NCBI GenBank assembly: GCA_026545765.1
Contig: CM048840.1
Location: 87,076,877-87,140,876 of the forward strand
Direction of reading: 5' to 3'
DNA: 64,000 nucleotides
Source: Plantago major
Taxonomy: Eukaryota > Streptophyta > Magnoliopsida > Lamiales > Plantaginaceae
Shown: one piece after another, positions 37,138-47,159 of the stretch
Numbering within the stretch: position 1 is the stretch's first letter
How the letters are laid out: each line of letters opens with the position of its first letter
Made by a program: the position numbers and the translations under genes
Notes under the pieces: generated by a model
Database searches by the model: none
The model's input: only the letters and a program-made list of their open reading frames with translations
What the model was told of the DNA's origin: nothing

Positions 37138-38293
37138 TCAAGTCGAGCGGATAGGGGACGGGCCGGGGGCAGCAGGCCGAATAGTAGGAGTGGGCTGAAC
37201 TGGAGGGGAGAGAGGTGGAGCTGTAGGCCGAATGGGAGAAGAAGGGGCCTGGGCTGCTGGTTGCGAAAGAAAGTGAAGAAGATGGGGTGGTGGGCTATGG
37301 TCCAAGAAGTTATAAGACTTCGAGGGAGAAGAGGTGATTTCGGAAAAAGGAAAATGTGCCTCATTAAAGATGACATGACGAGAGATAAAGATCTTTCTAG
37401 TGGTCAAGTCATAACATTTGTAACCTCGATGATTAGCGGGGTACCCCAAGAAAATACGAGTAGAATGAGCTTGAAGCTTGTTAATTGTCGAGGATGGGAA
37501 AAGAGGAAAACATAGGCATCCAAAAATACGAAGGTGAGAATATGAGGGGTTCCTTCGATAGAGAATTTGAGTGGGGGATTTAAAATCCATAAGCTTGGTG
37601 GGAAGGATGTTGAGAAGATATGTAGCCGTGTCAAGCGCATGATGCCAAAAAGAGGAAGGCATAGAAGCATGGGCAAGAAGGGTGCGCATGATGTTATTAA
37701 TAGATTTAATTTTGCGTTCCACTTTGCCGTTTTGAGGGGATGTATGGGGACATGAAAACCGAGAAATGAGGCCGTGTGTGGAGCAAAAACTGCGAAACTG
37801 ATTGTTATCAAATTCTCGGCCATTATCATTTATCACATTGAATGATTTTTATGTCTCGATCGAATTGAATTCGAATGAGAGCTTGAAAGGAGAGAAAGAT
37901 GGAGTAAACCTGAGATTTGTGAGAGAGAGAGAGGAAAAGTCCACAAAAAATTACTAAAGTCATCCAAGAAAAAAAGATAGTAACGATGCCCATGAGGACT
38001 TAAGACAGGTGATGTCCATAAATCGCTATGAATAATATCGAAAGGCATAATAGTTGAAGACTTTGAATCATGGAAAGGTAATTTGATGTGTTTTCCTAAA
38101 GGACAAGAATGACAAAAAGAAGTTCTAGCTTTATTACATTGAATGAAATCAGTGTTGCTAAGAGAACTAAGAATGGCATGTCCAGGATGTCCAAGTCAAG
38201 AGTGCCACAAAGTAGGTGAAGTAGCAAGAAAAGATGAAGGAGGCGTGCCTGTATGAGTGGTGGCGATAGGATAGAGGTCCCCGGTGCTCTCAC
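37138..38293 (-). pseudogene. Copia-A integrase region
   Basis: Frames at 38293-38096, 38048-37833 and 37836-37138 carry the pre-integrase zinc segment, DIIHSDLWTSPVLSPHGHRY, NDNGREFDNNQFRSFCSTHG, SPQNGKVERKIKSINNIMR and the C-terminal FGCLCFPLF...FLGYP stretch. The catalytic D, D and E of the retroviral-type integrase core can be placed in these segments. The frames are offset by indels near 37835 and 38050-38095. A Pro-rich linker (about 37260-36950) leads to the RT. Confidence 0.85.
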
Positions 38294-38382
38294 ATCTCAT
38301 GAGGCGATTCCCCGTTTGTATGTCCTTAACAGAAAAACCAAGAGGATCAAATTCAACAGAAACGTGATTATCAGTGGCAAAT

Positions 38383-38919
38383 TTACGAACCGAGATAAGA
38401 TTTTTGACAATATGGGGGCATGCAATACATTAGTGAGGCGTAAAGGAGGTGAGGGGGGCGAAAAGAAGTATGACCAAAGCCACGAATAGGAATAGTGCTA
38501 CCATTACCAACGACAATACCAGTGTGTTTGCTCAAATTAGAATAAGACGAGAGAGTACTTGGATTGGCGGTCATGTGAGATGTAGCTCCGGTGTCCATAT
38601 ACCAGTTTTCATCCGGATGGTGTAGAGACAGAGTATTCATAGCGGCATCAATGTCGGTTGGTGCATGAGTGGATGAAGAAGGGGCCTGCATAGTATAGGC
38701 CTGATGAGGCCGTGGAGGAGGGCCAAGAATACCGGGAGTGGAGGGCAGACGGAAGTTCCGGTGAGGATCATGTGTCCAAGAAGAGGTAGGGCAGGGAGGT
38801 AGTGACCACGGCTGATAAGCCCATGGCGGCCAGGAAGGAGAAGGCCAGGGTGCGGTGGGCTGCTGGGTGGTGCTACGATTGTGGTTAGGGTTGGAGTTTC
38901 CCTTACCACTGTTTGAATT
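38383..38919 (-). pseudogene. Copia-A gag C-terminus and protease
   Basis: A Pro/Ser/Trp-rich gag tail (TAPWPSPSWPPWAYQPWSLP region) runs into the aspartic protease motif ENWYMDTGATSHMTANPS and GIVVGNGSTIPIRGFG. No CCHC knuckle occurs between. The N-terminal side is cut exactly at the E1 insertion (38919/38920). The interrupted gag resumes at 54790 in a compatible frame. Confidence 0.82.
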
Positions 38920-40536
38920 TGTTGGTCCAGATAATGGCAAAGGAAAAGACTAGGGGGGGGGGGGGTGAATAGTCTTTTACAACTTTTGCCGATAAACAAA
39001 ATTTCTCAGATATCTGTGAAGATATCTGATACTTAAGTTCAGAGAGCGGAAGACTTTTTTGTGATAAGTGCACATGCTCAGCAAGATATAATGTGTTTAA
39101 ATACTTAGCAGGATAAAGAGAACGATAAGTAAATTGCTGAAAGTAAATAACACGTCTTTTATAGTGGTATCTGAAGTAGGCGTAATCCTTCAACTAATCC
39201 ACTTTGGCCTTTCTCAGACCTAGAATCCACTAAGACAGATAATTGAGTTCACCTTACAAATATCTTCTCTCGATTCCTAAATACACTAGGTTCCCAACCA
39301 AGTGTTCCCCCTGAGTTATTCCCCGGCTCCCAGCCAAGTACTTCCTATACTCAGAAACCTTTGAGCTGTTCTTTAGTTTCCCAAACTAAGTACTTCCTAT
39401 GCTCAGTAACCTTGGAGTTATTCCTTAGTTTCCCAAACTAAGTACTTCATGTACTCCACGCCGTTTAAGGTGTTGGTTATGATGGTTTGTCAGGTGAGTA
39501 GTCTTACTAACTTTTTAATTATTTAGGAATACTCTATAGAACAAGAATCACTTAACACACTTCACAATGTGTGGTGATATGTTCTTTACTGACCCAAGTC
39601 TATGTTAAATGTTCTGGAGAATGAAACTCAGATACTTGATCTTTTGATTCAACTCCTTCACAGATAGCAATGCTTGTTAAGGATCAGGACACTTAGAACT
39701 TTCGTGCTACTTAGAATTCAAGAGCTTAGTCGCAACTGTAAGCTAAAAAGTAAGTAGGTTGAAGGCTTGTATGCTTGAATGAATAAGTTCGTTATGTGTG
39801 TTCAGTGTAAGTTCAAGGTGTATTTCAAGCATTCTAAGTGGTGATATTTATAGTTGAATTTGAAGCCGTTTGAATAGTATCCGTTAGGCTCAATTCAAAT
39901 TCAAACTATTGATATCTGAAAATAGTACTGCAGAAGACGTTGTCTCTTTTCAGAGATTTACTCTTTTGTTCAGATGTCTCTGTCTGCGCATTTATTGTAT
40001 TGTGCTATTTTTGTCCTGTAGTGCCAACGAAACTATGCACGCTTTCTGAAGCATTGCATGTCCCTTTCCAGAGACCTTCACATCTCCAGATACCTGTTGA
40101 AACATTGTTTCCCAGAAACATAGTTTTATCCAGGGTATCTGAGTGTAGGTTTCTGTGGGCACTTTTCCCCGTTCAGAAACCTTGTGTTCTCAGATATCTT
40201 TTACAAAACTTGTTTATTGAAAAACACTTGTTTCTTTAAGATATCTGGACATAGGTATCTGATGAGACTAATTTCCTTCGTCTTTAGAAATCTTGTGCAG
40301 TCTTCAATTCTTCAAATTTGTTGAACTCTCCTGCCGGATGCCTTCTTCTTGGTCTTCTTCAAAGATATAAAAGTTACATTCAGAGACCTAACATCCTATA
40401 CAAGTTTTGCTAGATTAACATACTTAGTGATTTTCCTTTTTTATAGTGTTCAAGTGAACTAAGAGTACTAACCACCTTTCTGAGCTAAGATAAGTCATTA
40501 GGTTGCTGATCAAAATCTAAGCAGATATTCCTAACA
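38920..40536 (-). repeat. E1 3' LTR
   Basis: 1617 bp, TGTTGGTCC...CCTAACA on + . Same ends as 53184-54785. Contains the AAAAGACT/AGTCTTTT hairpin with a 13-G loop (38944-38978), several AGATATCT palindromes and an imperfect inverted repeat AGGTTTCTG/CAGAAACCT at 40147-40182. A 12-bp segment near 39010 is absent from the other E1 LTR. Confidence 0.95.
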
Positions 40537-40551
40537 AATTTCCCCCTTTTT
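40537..40551 (-). promoter_or_regulatory. E1 polypurine tract
   Basis: On the - strand AAAAAGGGGGAAATT directly abuts the 3' LTR. It is the expected primer for plus-strand DNA synthesis and fixes the coding strand of the element. E2 has the same tract at 57136-57150. Confidence 0.9.
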
Positions 40552-40939
40552 GATTAGTCAACGATGACTATCTTTAAAACTTATTATAGCTTGGAAGAGG
40601 GAACAACCCAACACTTAATCATTTCTTATGATCTTTTCAATTCATCTAATTAAGTGCAGAAAGTAAACATCAACCAAATCACAAGGTGTGATCTTTGCTG
40701 ACAAGTCATCTTTTTATAGGTTGATATATGAGAGTAGGTTCATTAGATATGTTACATGGAAAGTTCATAGATAACTTTAATAAATAAAATACATTTCAGT
40801 ACAGTCAGCAATATACAAAATTACATAATAAACTAGGACAACAGGAGTAACCAAGATCCAAGTAGACATCCTAATAAACTAGTCTTCAAGTCTTCTGAAT
40901 CTTCTAAATCTTCAAATCTTCAATCAGCAAATCTATGGA

Positions 40940-43700
40940 TTAATTAGCAAATTCCCTATCCCCAAACCTTTTGATATCATCTGAGTAGTCATAGAGCAAG
41001 GTCCTGACTATCATCTCAGTGTTTTTGGAAAATCCACATACTTCCTTGTAGGTTTTGGTGGAATTCTTCTTGGCAAAGTGTTTGACCCACAGATATTTTT
41101 CCCATTTCCAGGCATGCTCAATTATGATATCTGATAGCTTGAAGTATTCATATATGATCCTCAGATATCTTATGTCACCCTTGTATTGCTCTTGAGTCAT
41201 GTAAAAAGACTCATAGGGTTCCACAGCAAGTCTTGCTCTTGTGCCTGTTCCAGTGATGTTGGGAATTATGTGCACATCATCTGGCTTTCCATAAGGACAA
41301 TCATCAGAGAGGTCCTTCTTCATGGCTTCTATTCTCTTGATTACTTCAAAATCCAACCAGGCTTTGATGTGGTTGGTGTTAATCAAGACTGGCTTGTCTT
41401 TTTCTCCATGCCATGAGTTGTTTATGGATTGGTTCTGGAAATTTTTCATTTACCAGTAAGTGCCTGAGTTCCAGAATCCAGTAGCCATTCTTCTGATTAA
41501 TGCACCTGTAGATAGAGGAGTCATTGTTGGTCTTCACATACTCAATCTTGGCTTCTTCAGGCCTGAGTGGTAGTTGAAGTTTTCTTTGTTCAGCTCTCAG
41601 CCTGTTCCTCCTTTGTCTTGAATTCTCCCTTGGGGGATTGCTTGAAGAACCACCCTGGATTGACTTGGTATTTCCAGAGGGTGTTTTAGTACTATTGGCT
41701 TTGCAGCTAAGGGCTCAGTTAGGCTACCAACCCTTTTTCTCTTTCTGTGAAGAGGAGCTTCATCTTTATCCTCATCTTCATCATCATCCTCCAGATTTCT
41801 CTTGTAGGGTGATTTGCAGCCTTCTTCATTGCCCTGAGATTTGATTTGTCATTCTTCTTCTTCTTCTTTAGAAGACTCATCAACCCATTTCACTTGTCTT
41901 CTCCTTGGAGCCTTGGTACCCCTTGGAGGTTTCTGTGCCCTGGGCCTTGTTGTCATTCCTTTTTCAGGAAGTTGTTGAGTAGTGGCCACTATATGTAGAG
42001 CAGTCTGACTGGAGGAGGGCTCATTTATTTTGAGAGGTGGTTCTTCAGTTTTTCTTTTGTTTCCTCTTCCTCTTCCTCTCTGAGCACCTTGAAATCCTTC
42101 CCCCTTAGTCATTGTTGACTGACTAAGAATCACAAAAGATTCTGAAAGGGAGTCAAAGTTGCCTTGCAGATAGTTGTAAGCAGCAAGCAACTTTTCCAGA
42201 TTAGCCTTGAGCTCCTGATTTTGTTTGATAAGACCATTGTCCTTATCAGTGAGCTCTGCTAGTGGACCTTGAATAGCATCTGCTTTTCTAGCAGCATAGC
42301 TAGCCTCTTCAAAGACTTTTGCAGCCAAGTTTTGGTCATCATCCCTAACCATGCCTAGGTCTTTCTGAGCAATGACCAGACTAGTTGTTCTCCGAGTGAT
42401 GAGCTCAGTGAATTTCTTCATCTCTGCAGGGACTGATGCAATGGCAGCTTCATTCTGAGAAGACAACTCCTTGTTCATTTTAGCCAGTACTTGATATCTG
42501 TTCAAGTATTCATTGGAGTTGACATTTGGCAGCTTGTTGAAAATTTCAGGAGCAATCAACTTCCTTTTCAAATGAGACACCACCAAGTGCACATTTCGGT
42601 GTTCTGCCAATTTCTTCTCCTCTTCATCATCTGAGTCATCAGCCCAGTGATCTTCATCCTCTTGGACATTTCCATCAATGTTTTCTAGTCTAGCAACCAT
42701 CTCAGAGATGAGCTTCTTTCCTTTTAGTGAGGAGGATGGTACATCTTTTGGTGATGCAGCCTTAGCATCATGCTTGTCTTCAGATACTTGCTCAGTATCT
42801 AATTCCTCAGCAATTGCCTGAACAGCAAGCTGGAGTTCTTTCATTTCAGCATAAACTTCCATTTCCTTTATGGTTTGATCTTCAATCTTTTGGAGCTTTT
42901 CTTTGGATTCAGCTATCTTCTCTTCCAGTTGAAGATTTAGCTGTTGTTCTTCCTCCAACAACTGTTTGAGTTGAGCAACTCTGGCTTGTGCATCCAATAT
43001 CTTCTGACTGTTATCCTCAGAGTGCTCAACTATTTGTTCAGTAGAGTCTTTTTGTTGGGGAGATGGATGGGTAGATTTCTGAGGAGATGGATGAGGGGAT
43101 TTTTGTGATGTCCTCTCAGTGTGCTTTTCAGCAACTGAGGCATTGCTTCCTTGTGCAATCCCTCCTGTCCCTGGTGTAGGGGAATCATCATCATCATCCT
43201 TCTTATCATCCTCATCCTTTTGATGGTCAGAAGGAGGTTCTTCATAATCATTCTCATCAGTCTCCTTCTCTTCTTCATCTTCAAAGACCAGATTGATCAC
43301 TTCTGGAATAGTGATCATTTGCCCATTTACTTCCTCTTGCTCAGAAGTTATGATTTGTAGAGACTTGGGCAAGATTGGCTTGAATTCCATCTCCATTCTG
43401 GTCTGACCATCTGCCTTTTCAAAGGCTTGAGTGAGCTTGTGTGCCACTTCCTTGATGAAGTCCTTATGCATTAGAGAAGCAAAAGAATATTGCTCCGTTG
43501 GGAACATTGCATGGACATAATTTTCAAGGTCAAATGCTCTTTCTCTTCTGATAGGGTGATATTATTTCAGTCAAATCAGAGCATCTGAGTCTCTGCCATT
43601 TCTTGAAGCACTTGAGATGCTTTTACAGAGTGTGATTCTTGAAAAATGGAAGCAGGTCTTCTGTTGAGAATGCAGAGACCTTTGGCACACTTGTTTGAGA
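40940..43700 (-). pseudogene. E1 post-pol gene, exon 6 (large coiled-coil exon)
   Basis: The last and largest predicted exon, starting after the acceptor CTTTCTTTCAG. Order on the protein: a helical region (DLLPFF, FKKWQRLRCSD, MFPTEQYSFASLMHKDF), an EEVNGQMITIPEVINLV motif, an acidic Asp/Glu-rich stretch, a long coiled coil (QLKQLLEEEQQLNLQLEEKI), a second helical/coiled region (ELTDKDNGLIKQNQELKANL), an RGRGRGNKRK basic patch and Lys/Arg-rich tracts. A distinct C-terminal domain (41449-40940) has HAWKWEKYLWVKHFAK and LLYDYSDDIKRFGDREFAN. There are stops near 43625 and at 41849, and frameshifts around 41450-41640. No known enzyme motif. The composition suggests a structural or nucleic-acid-associated protein, which is inference. 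Confidence 0.6.
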
Positions 43701-43778
43701 CTGAAAGAAAGAGTTCTGAATTAGTTTCAAAACTTTGGTAGATATCTGGGCTTTAGAATAGAAAGGTATCTGAGTTAC

Positions 43779-44508
43779 CTGTGTGACAGGCTCAGATGAC
43801 TTGACTACTAAGGTTCCATGTGCCTCAGATATTTGGATATGAGGAGGAGACTGGGAAGTTTGATCCTCAGTGATCTTTATTTCTGCTTGAACCTGAGATT
43901 AAGAACATAACACTTAGAAAATTTGAGAAAGAAAACTACGTTAGACAATTTCAGATATCTGAGAAGTCAATTACATCCACAATAGGAGGCTCAGATACTT
44001 GTCTCTCAGAGACTTGTGTAGTCTCTGGAATGTTTTCTTGTGATGAAAACTTTGATGCCTCATCAATTTCCATTGGTTGTGGGGATTGAGTGGGCAATTC
44101 CCCAACAACTTCTACTTCTTTTGAACCTGTAAGTAGAAAGTGTTAGTTTGAGAAAAATGATCAGAGATTTGTTTTTAAAGATTATAGGTATCTGAATGAA
44201 ATACCTTCTCTGCAGAAGGTTCAGATACTTGTTTCTCAGAGACCTTGGAAGTCTCTGGATTCTTCTCTGAAGAGATAGACTTTTCAGTCTCTCCATTTTT
44301 CTTCTCAGTTGGAGCCTATTAGAATCAAACACTTAAGAGTATTAGTCAAGTGTATAAAGCCCATATCTGAGATGTTATATCTTAAGGAACTATCTTCTAC
44401 CTGTGAGACAGGCTCCTGTTCCTTAAGTGGTGAGGCTATCGAAGCCTCCTTCTCAGATTCTGAGGCAAGCTTTGCAGCTTCCTCTTGATGTTGTGTTTCT
44501 AATTCACC
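43779..44508 (-). pseudogene. E1 post-pol gene, exons 2-5 with introns
   Basis: Small exons, each bounded by GT-AG on the - strand: exon 2 44401-44508 (36 codons), exon 3 44205-44315 (37 codons), exon 4 43975-44126 (152 nt), exon 5 43779-43892 (38 codons). Introns: 44509-44588 (80 nt), 44316-44400 (85), 44127-44204 (78), 43893-43974 (82), 43701-43778 (78). Acceptors have pyrimidine tracts (TTTGTTACAG, CTACTTACAG, TTAATCTCAG, CTTTCTTTCAG). The exons encode similar Glu/Ser/Gln/Pro-rich segments (KVSEKQVSEPS, QVSERQVSEPP), as if copied in tandem. Exon 3 appears one base short for the frame of exon 4, a probable small deletion. Reading through the introns meets stops. Confidence 0.65.
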
Positions 44509-44588
44509 CTGTAACAAAGAAATTTTATTAAATAACAAGATTAATAAACACAAAATATCACAAGTAGAGAGTTAAACCATTCAGCTAC

Positions 44589-46342
44589 CTGAGCAGTGTC
44601 AGGTTTATTGGTCTCTGGAACTTGTGACCCTTCTATGCTTTGGTCTTGTTGTTCCATTACAGCTTCTTTGTTTGAAGTTTTAGGTACTTCAGACCTTTCC
44701 TGAGTGTGCAACTCAGTTGCCTCTCCTGGTTGATTATTCTGAGCAGATGCCTCAGTTTGATCCCTCACATTGAGTTGGGGAACCTGCTCTTTTACAGAAT
44801 TTTCTTCAGCAAGTAAAGATGCTGGTATCTCATGCTGTAACTCAAGTATCATCTCAAAGAAGATCCACAATTGGTCATTGTGGTGATTACGATCCGTTGA
44901 AGAAGGTGATGCTGTATGGGTCCTATCCAGATCTGCTTGAGACAGACTTTTAAGTGTTGAGGCAATGTCAGTATCCTCCAACACTAAGTTGCCACTCATC
45001 AGAGCATCTTCAATATGCTTAAGTGTTACTTGCTCTGATGGTGTGTTTTGTCCAGTGACCTTGGACACAGTTGCTCTTTCAGCAACCTTGGGGATTATTG
45101 CTTCCCCCTCATCTTCAGATTCCTCATTGAAATCTGGGACTGAGTTATCAACATTCCCTGTTGCTTCTGCAGAGAGTGTTTGAAGTTTCTCACTGCTTTT
45201 ATCATCATTGATGAGTTCATCAGCAGTGGACTTAGCAGCATTGATGAGTTCATCTTCATTGATTAGTTCATCAGCAGTGGCGGCAGATATCTGAGAGTCG
45301 ACATCCACAACGTGTATGCCTTCTGATTTGCCAGCAGACTTCTTTCGTGAAGTTCTGGGCTTTTTGGTCGCAACGAAACCCTCAGATACCTCATCAGTAT
45401 TTCGTTTCTTGGAACCTTTCTGAGATGCAGTAACCTTTTTCATCATGTTTGTATACTCATATTGGTAGAGCAGGTTACTGTTGGCTATGTCAGCCTTCTC
45501 TCTGAGCTCAATGCCAAGCTTCTCCAGCAAGAAACACATCTTTAGTCCAAATCTTATTGTGGCTTTTGGCTCAGCAAGGCCCTTAACGATTTTAGGCTCA
45601 AAGCCTTGAATCTTCTTCACACATAAAGGCGTACTTCCCCCAATTGAAAGGATTTTCCAGCCTTTTGTTCTGTTGATTCAACAAGAACATCATCATCCAA
45701 CATTCTTGGCTTATCTGGTCAGCACCTCCTTGTAGACCATCAAAGCATCTGTGAAGAATGCATGCCAACACATCCCAGTGAACCAACAGATGTCTGGTTC
45801 TGATGTCAGGAAGTTTGAAGTCGATGGGTGTATCTGATTTTTCAAGATCACACACATCACTGTATAGTTGCTTCACACCTTCAAGGAGATCATCATCCTT
45901 GGTGTTTATTTCAAAATCATTTCCAAGATTTTGAAGTTCAAACAACTCACAGAAAGTTGTTAAGTTTAAAAGGATGTCCTTTCCTTGAACTTTTGATTTT
46001 ATAGACACTATTACAGTGCCTTCAGTAACACAGGAAATAATCCTAGAATTGTTGTAAAATTCCAACACATCCAGTGAGAATAGCAGACAGGAAACCCTTG
46101 ATTTGTGCCTTTTCAAGCATACCAAGAATTACCTTCCTATCAGCTTGATTTTCAATAGAAGCAACAAGGTATTCCTCAATCATGGCACCACCCCAAATCA
46201 TCCTGTGATTTGAAGTCCAATGATCAGGATTGAAGTCTCCTACCAATCGATTGTTCGTGATAACCAACACTGGTGCTTGTTTTTCAGCAGTACCAGAGGT
46301 AGTAGCTTGGGATTTATGGGTAGAAGCACGTTTTGGAGCCAT
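44589..46342 (-). pseudogene. E1 post-pol gene, exon 1 (plant transposon-protein-like domain)
   Basis: Starts MAPKRASTHKSQ at 46342, about 180 bp downstream of a TATA-like box. The N-terminal half (about residues 25-240) has NNRLVGDFNPDHWTSNHRMI, DVLEFYNNSRIISCV, TTFCELFELQNLG and RTRHLLVHWDVLACILHRCF. This resembles the 'putative plant transposon protein' (Transposase_32/PF20167-like) domain often found in post-pol or envelope-like regions of plant retroelements. It is followed by GFEPKI...LLEKLGIELRE, a basic patch (KKPRTSRKKSAGKS) and a long Glu/Ser/Gln-rich tail. Frameshifts occur near 46080 and 45610. It ends at the donor CTCAG|GTAGCT. Domain identity is by eye and needs a profile search. 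Confidence 0.6.
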
Positions 46343-46520
46343 CTCTTTAAATAGTGAAAGTTTTTGAAATTCAGAAAGAGATTAAGGTGTGAGTTTAGTG
46401 ATTCTTTACAGAATAACTAAGCGAAGAACAGAGATTTGCAGAAAACTTTGAAAGATTTTTGCTATTTCTGTGTAAGTGTGAATGTTGGATTAGGCGAAAG
46501 TGATTTCTTTTGCCAAAATC

Positions 46521-46540
46521 CTATATATATATATATATAG
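46521..46540 (-). promoter_or_regulatory. TATA-like box before the E1 post-pol gene
   Basis: CTATATATATATATATATAG, about 180 bp upstream of the exon 1 ATG on the - strand. The same position in E2 (63302-63313) has CTATATATATAG with the same GATTTTGGCA flank. This suggests an internal promoter separate from the LTR. Confidence 0.5.
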
Positions 46541-46993
46541 CATTGTACTTTCAGCAGATGTATACATACAAATTGATTTTGTGCATATGTATCTGTGCAA
46601 ATGCTGGTAGGCGTGGGTAAAAATCGTTTTGCATTAAATGCTTAGTGGGCCACATCTATGTTTTTACAGTCCACTATTTTACCGAGAATTAATCTCGTCC
46701 GTTAAGATCAAACGCCCATTTCATCAAGGGTCACGTTTGCTTCTTCAGCAATGATCACAATCAGTAATCGTAATTGTGCCCAATTAATGAAATTTGGCGA
46801 ATGACTTTCTGAATCACATCTCTTTTTTGTGACTAGGGGACAGTCTTTGGACTTATGTATTCAGTTCAGAGACTGTGTGTAACTTAACATATAAATGGAA
46901 AGATACAAAACACCAGAGGTGTAGTTGACTGAATACAGTTGTACCACATTTCTTTTTTTTTTTGTTCCATCTCACTTTGTGATCTCATAGATA

Positions 46994-47137
46994 TCTGAGT
47001 ACCCGTCTCAGAAATCTTTGAAAGACACTTTTACCCATCCTTTTAGTATATGAGTTCTCGTCTCAGATACCTTTTTGCCTTAGATATCTAGATGCCTGTT
47101 CCAGATATCTTTCTCCTTTCTGAGTTTCCGTCTCAGA
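46994..47137 (-). promoter_or_regulatory. Array of four 19-bp hairpins downstream of E1 RNase H
   Basis: Units at 46994-47012, 47049-47067, 47087-47105 and 47119-47137 (+ coordinates). Each has 6-bp inverted arms (TCTGAG/CTCAGA in the first and last; one mismatch in the middle two) and a 7-nt loop such as TACCCGT. The E2 counterpart has six units, five with TCTGGA/TCCAGA arms. Function unknown: either RNA stem-loops or repeated palindromic protein sites. Confidence 0.65.
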
Positions 47138-47159
47138 GATTAGAACTTTTTAGTTCCTT

